In this document: piece after piece, positions 5,966 through 6,003 of the stretch
Position numbering within the stretch: position 1 is the stretch's first letter
How the letters are laid out: the number at the start of each line of letters is the position of its first letter
Origin: Deltaproteobacteria bacterium
GTDB lineage: Bacteria > Desulfobacterota > Desulfobacteria > Desulfobacterales > JAABPS01
Direction: 5' to 3'
Assembly (NCBI GenBank): GCA_019309685.1
Contig: JAFDFT010000156.1
Location: 1 to 6,003 of the forward strand
Length of the DNA stretch: 6,003 bases
The notes under the pieces: model-generated
What the model was told of the DNA's origin: nothing
What the model saw: the letters and a program-made list of their open reading frames with translations, nothing else
Databases searched by the model: none
Made by a program: the position numbers and the translations under genes

Positions 5966-6003
5966 TTAGTTATTAAGCAGATGGCTTAAACCGGTCTCTT
6001 TTG
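5966..6003 (-). other. Possible C-terminal end of an upstream gene running in from the right edge
   Basis: Minus-strand bases 6003-5966 contain frames that stop just before the hypothetical protein: one reads KETGLSHLLNN then TAA (5966-5968), in the same frame as that protein; another ends in a tandem TAATAA a few bases earlier. Either could be the tail of a gene outside the window; too short to identify. Confidence 0.2.

Overview
The window looks like chromosomal DNA from an anaerobic, heterotrophic Desulfobacterota-type bacterium (Desulfobacterales or similar). This is an inference from protein style: a single-chain crotonase/3-hydroxyacyl-CoA dehydrogenase of the fatty-acid and aromatic degrader type, a soluble sphingosine-phosphate-lyase-like PLP enzyme, and a signalling-gene remnant whose N-terminus resembles the 'KKPTYEEL' starts common in that group. 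No rRNA, tRNA, insertion sequence or CRISPR array was seen.

Layout. Plus strand: the C-terminal third of an FGGY sugar kinase (3-503) enters from the left edge. It is followed by a complete PLP-dependent carboxy-lyase/aldolase-like protein (577-1995) with its own strong RBS and a good sigma70-like promoter that overlaps the kinase stop codon. Minus strand: a TRIC/UPF0126 seven-helix membrane protein (2037-2666) converges on the PLP enzyme gene. Upstream of it lies the wreck of a sensor/diguanylate cyclase gene (2829-3034): the RBS, start codon and about 25 N-terminal codons are joined out of frame to the last ~45 codons of a GGDEF domain. A gene-poor stretch of about 330 bases (3035-3367) holds a candidate promoter, a 23-codon mini-ORF and a long hairpin that probably terminates the next gene. 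That gene is a 692-residue bifunctional enoyl-CoA hydratase/3-hydroxyacyl-CoA dehydrogenase (3368-5446), complete in its visible catalytic residues. Between it and an unrecognised 125-residue basic helical protein (5588-5965) lies a long imperfect AT-rich inverted repeat.

How the genes fit together. The hydratase/dehydrogenase would carry out the two middle steps of beta-oxidation. The sugar kinase phosphorylates a carbohydrate that cannot be named from the fragment. The PLP enzyme probably cleaves or decarboxylates an amine substrate. There is no strong operon logic: promoters, convergent orientation and wide gaps suggest separately expressed units. The main points for a second look are the replaced phosphate-site histidine in the lyase-like enzyme, the internally deleted GGDEF gene, the inverted repeat upstream of the beta-oxidation gene, and the small ORFs near the membrane-protein start and the 3296-3339 hairpin. 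I saw no clear sign of a new multi-gene system.
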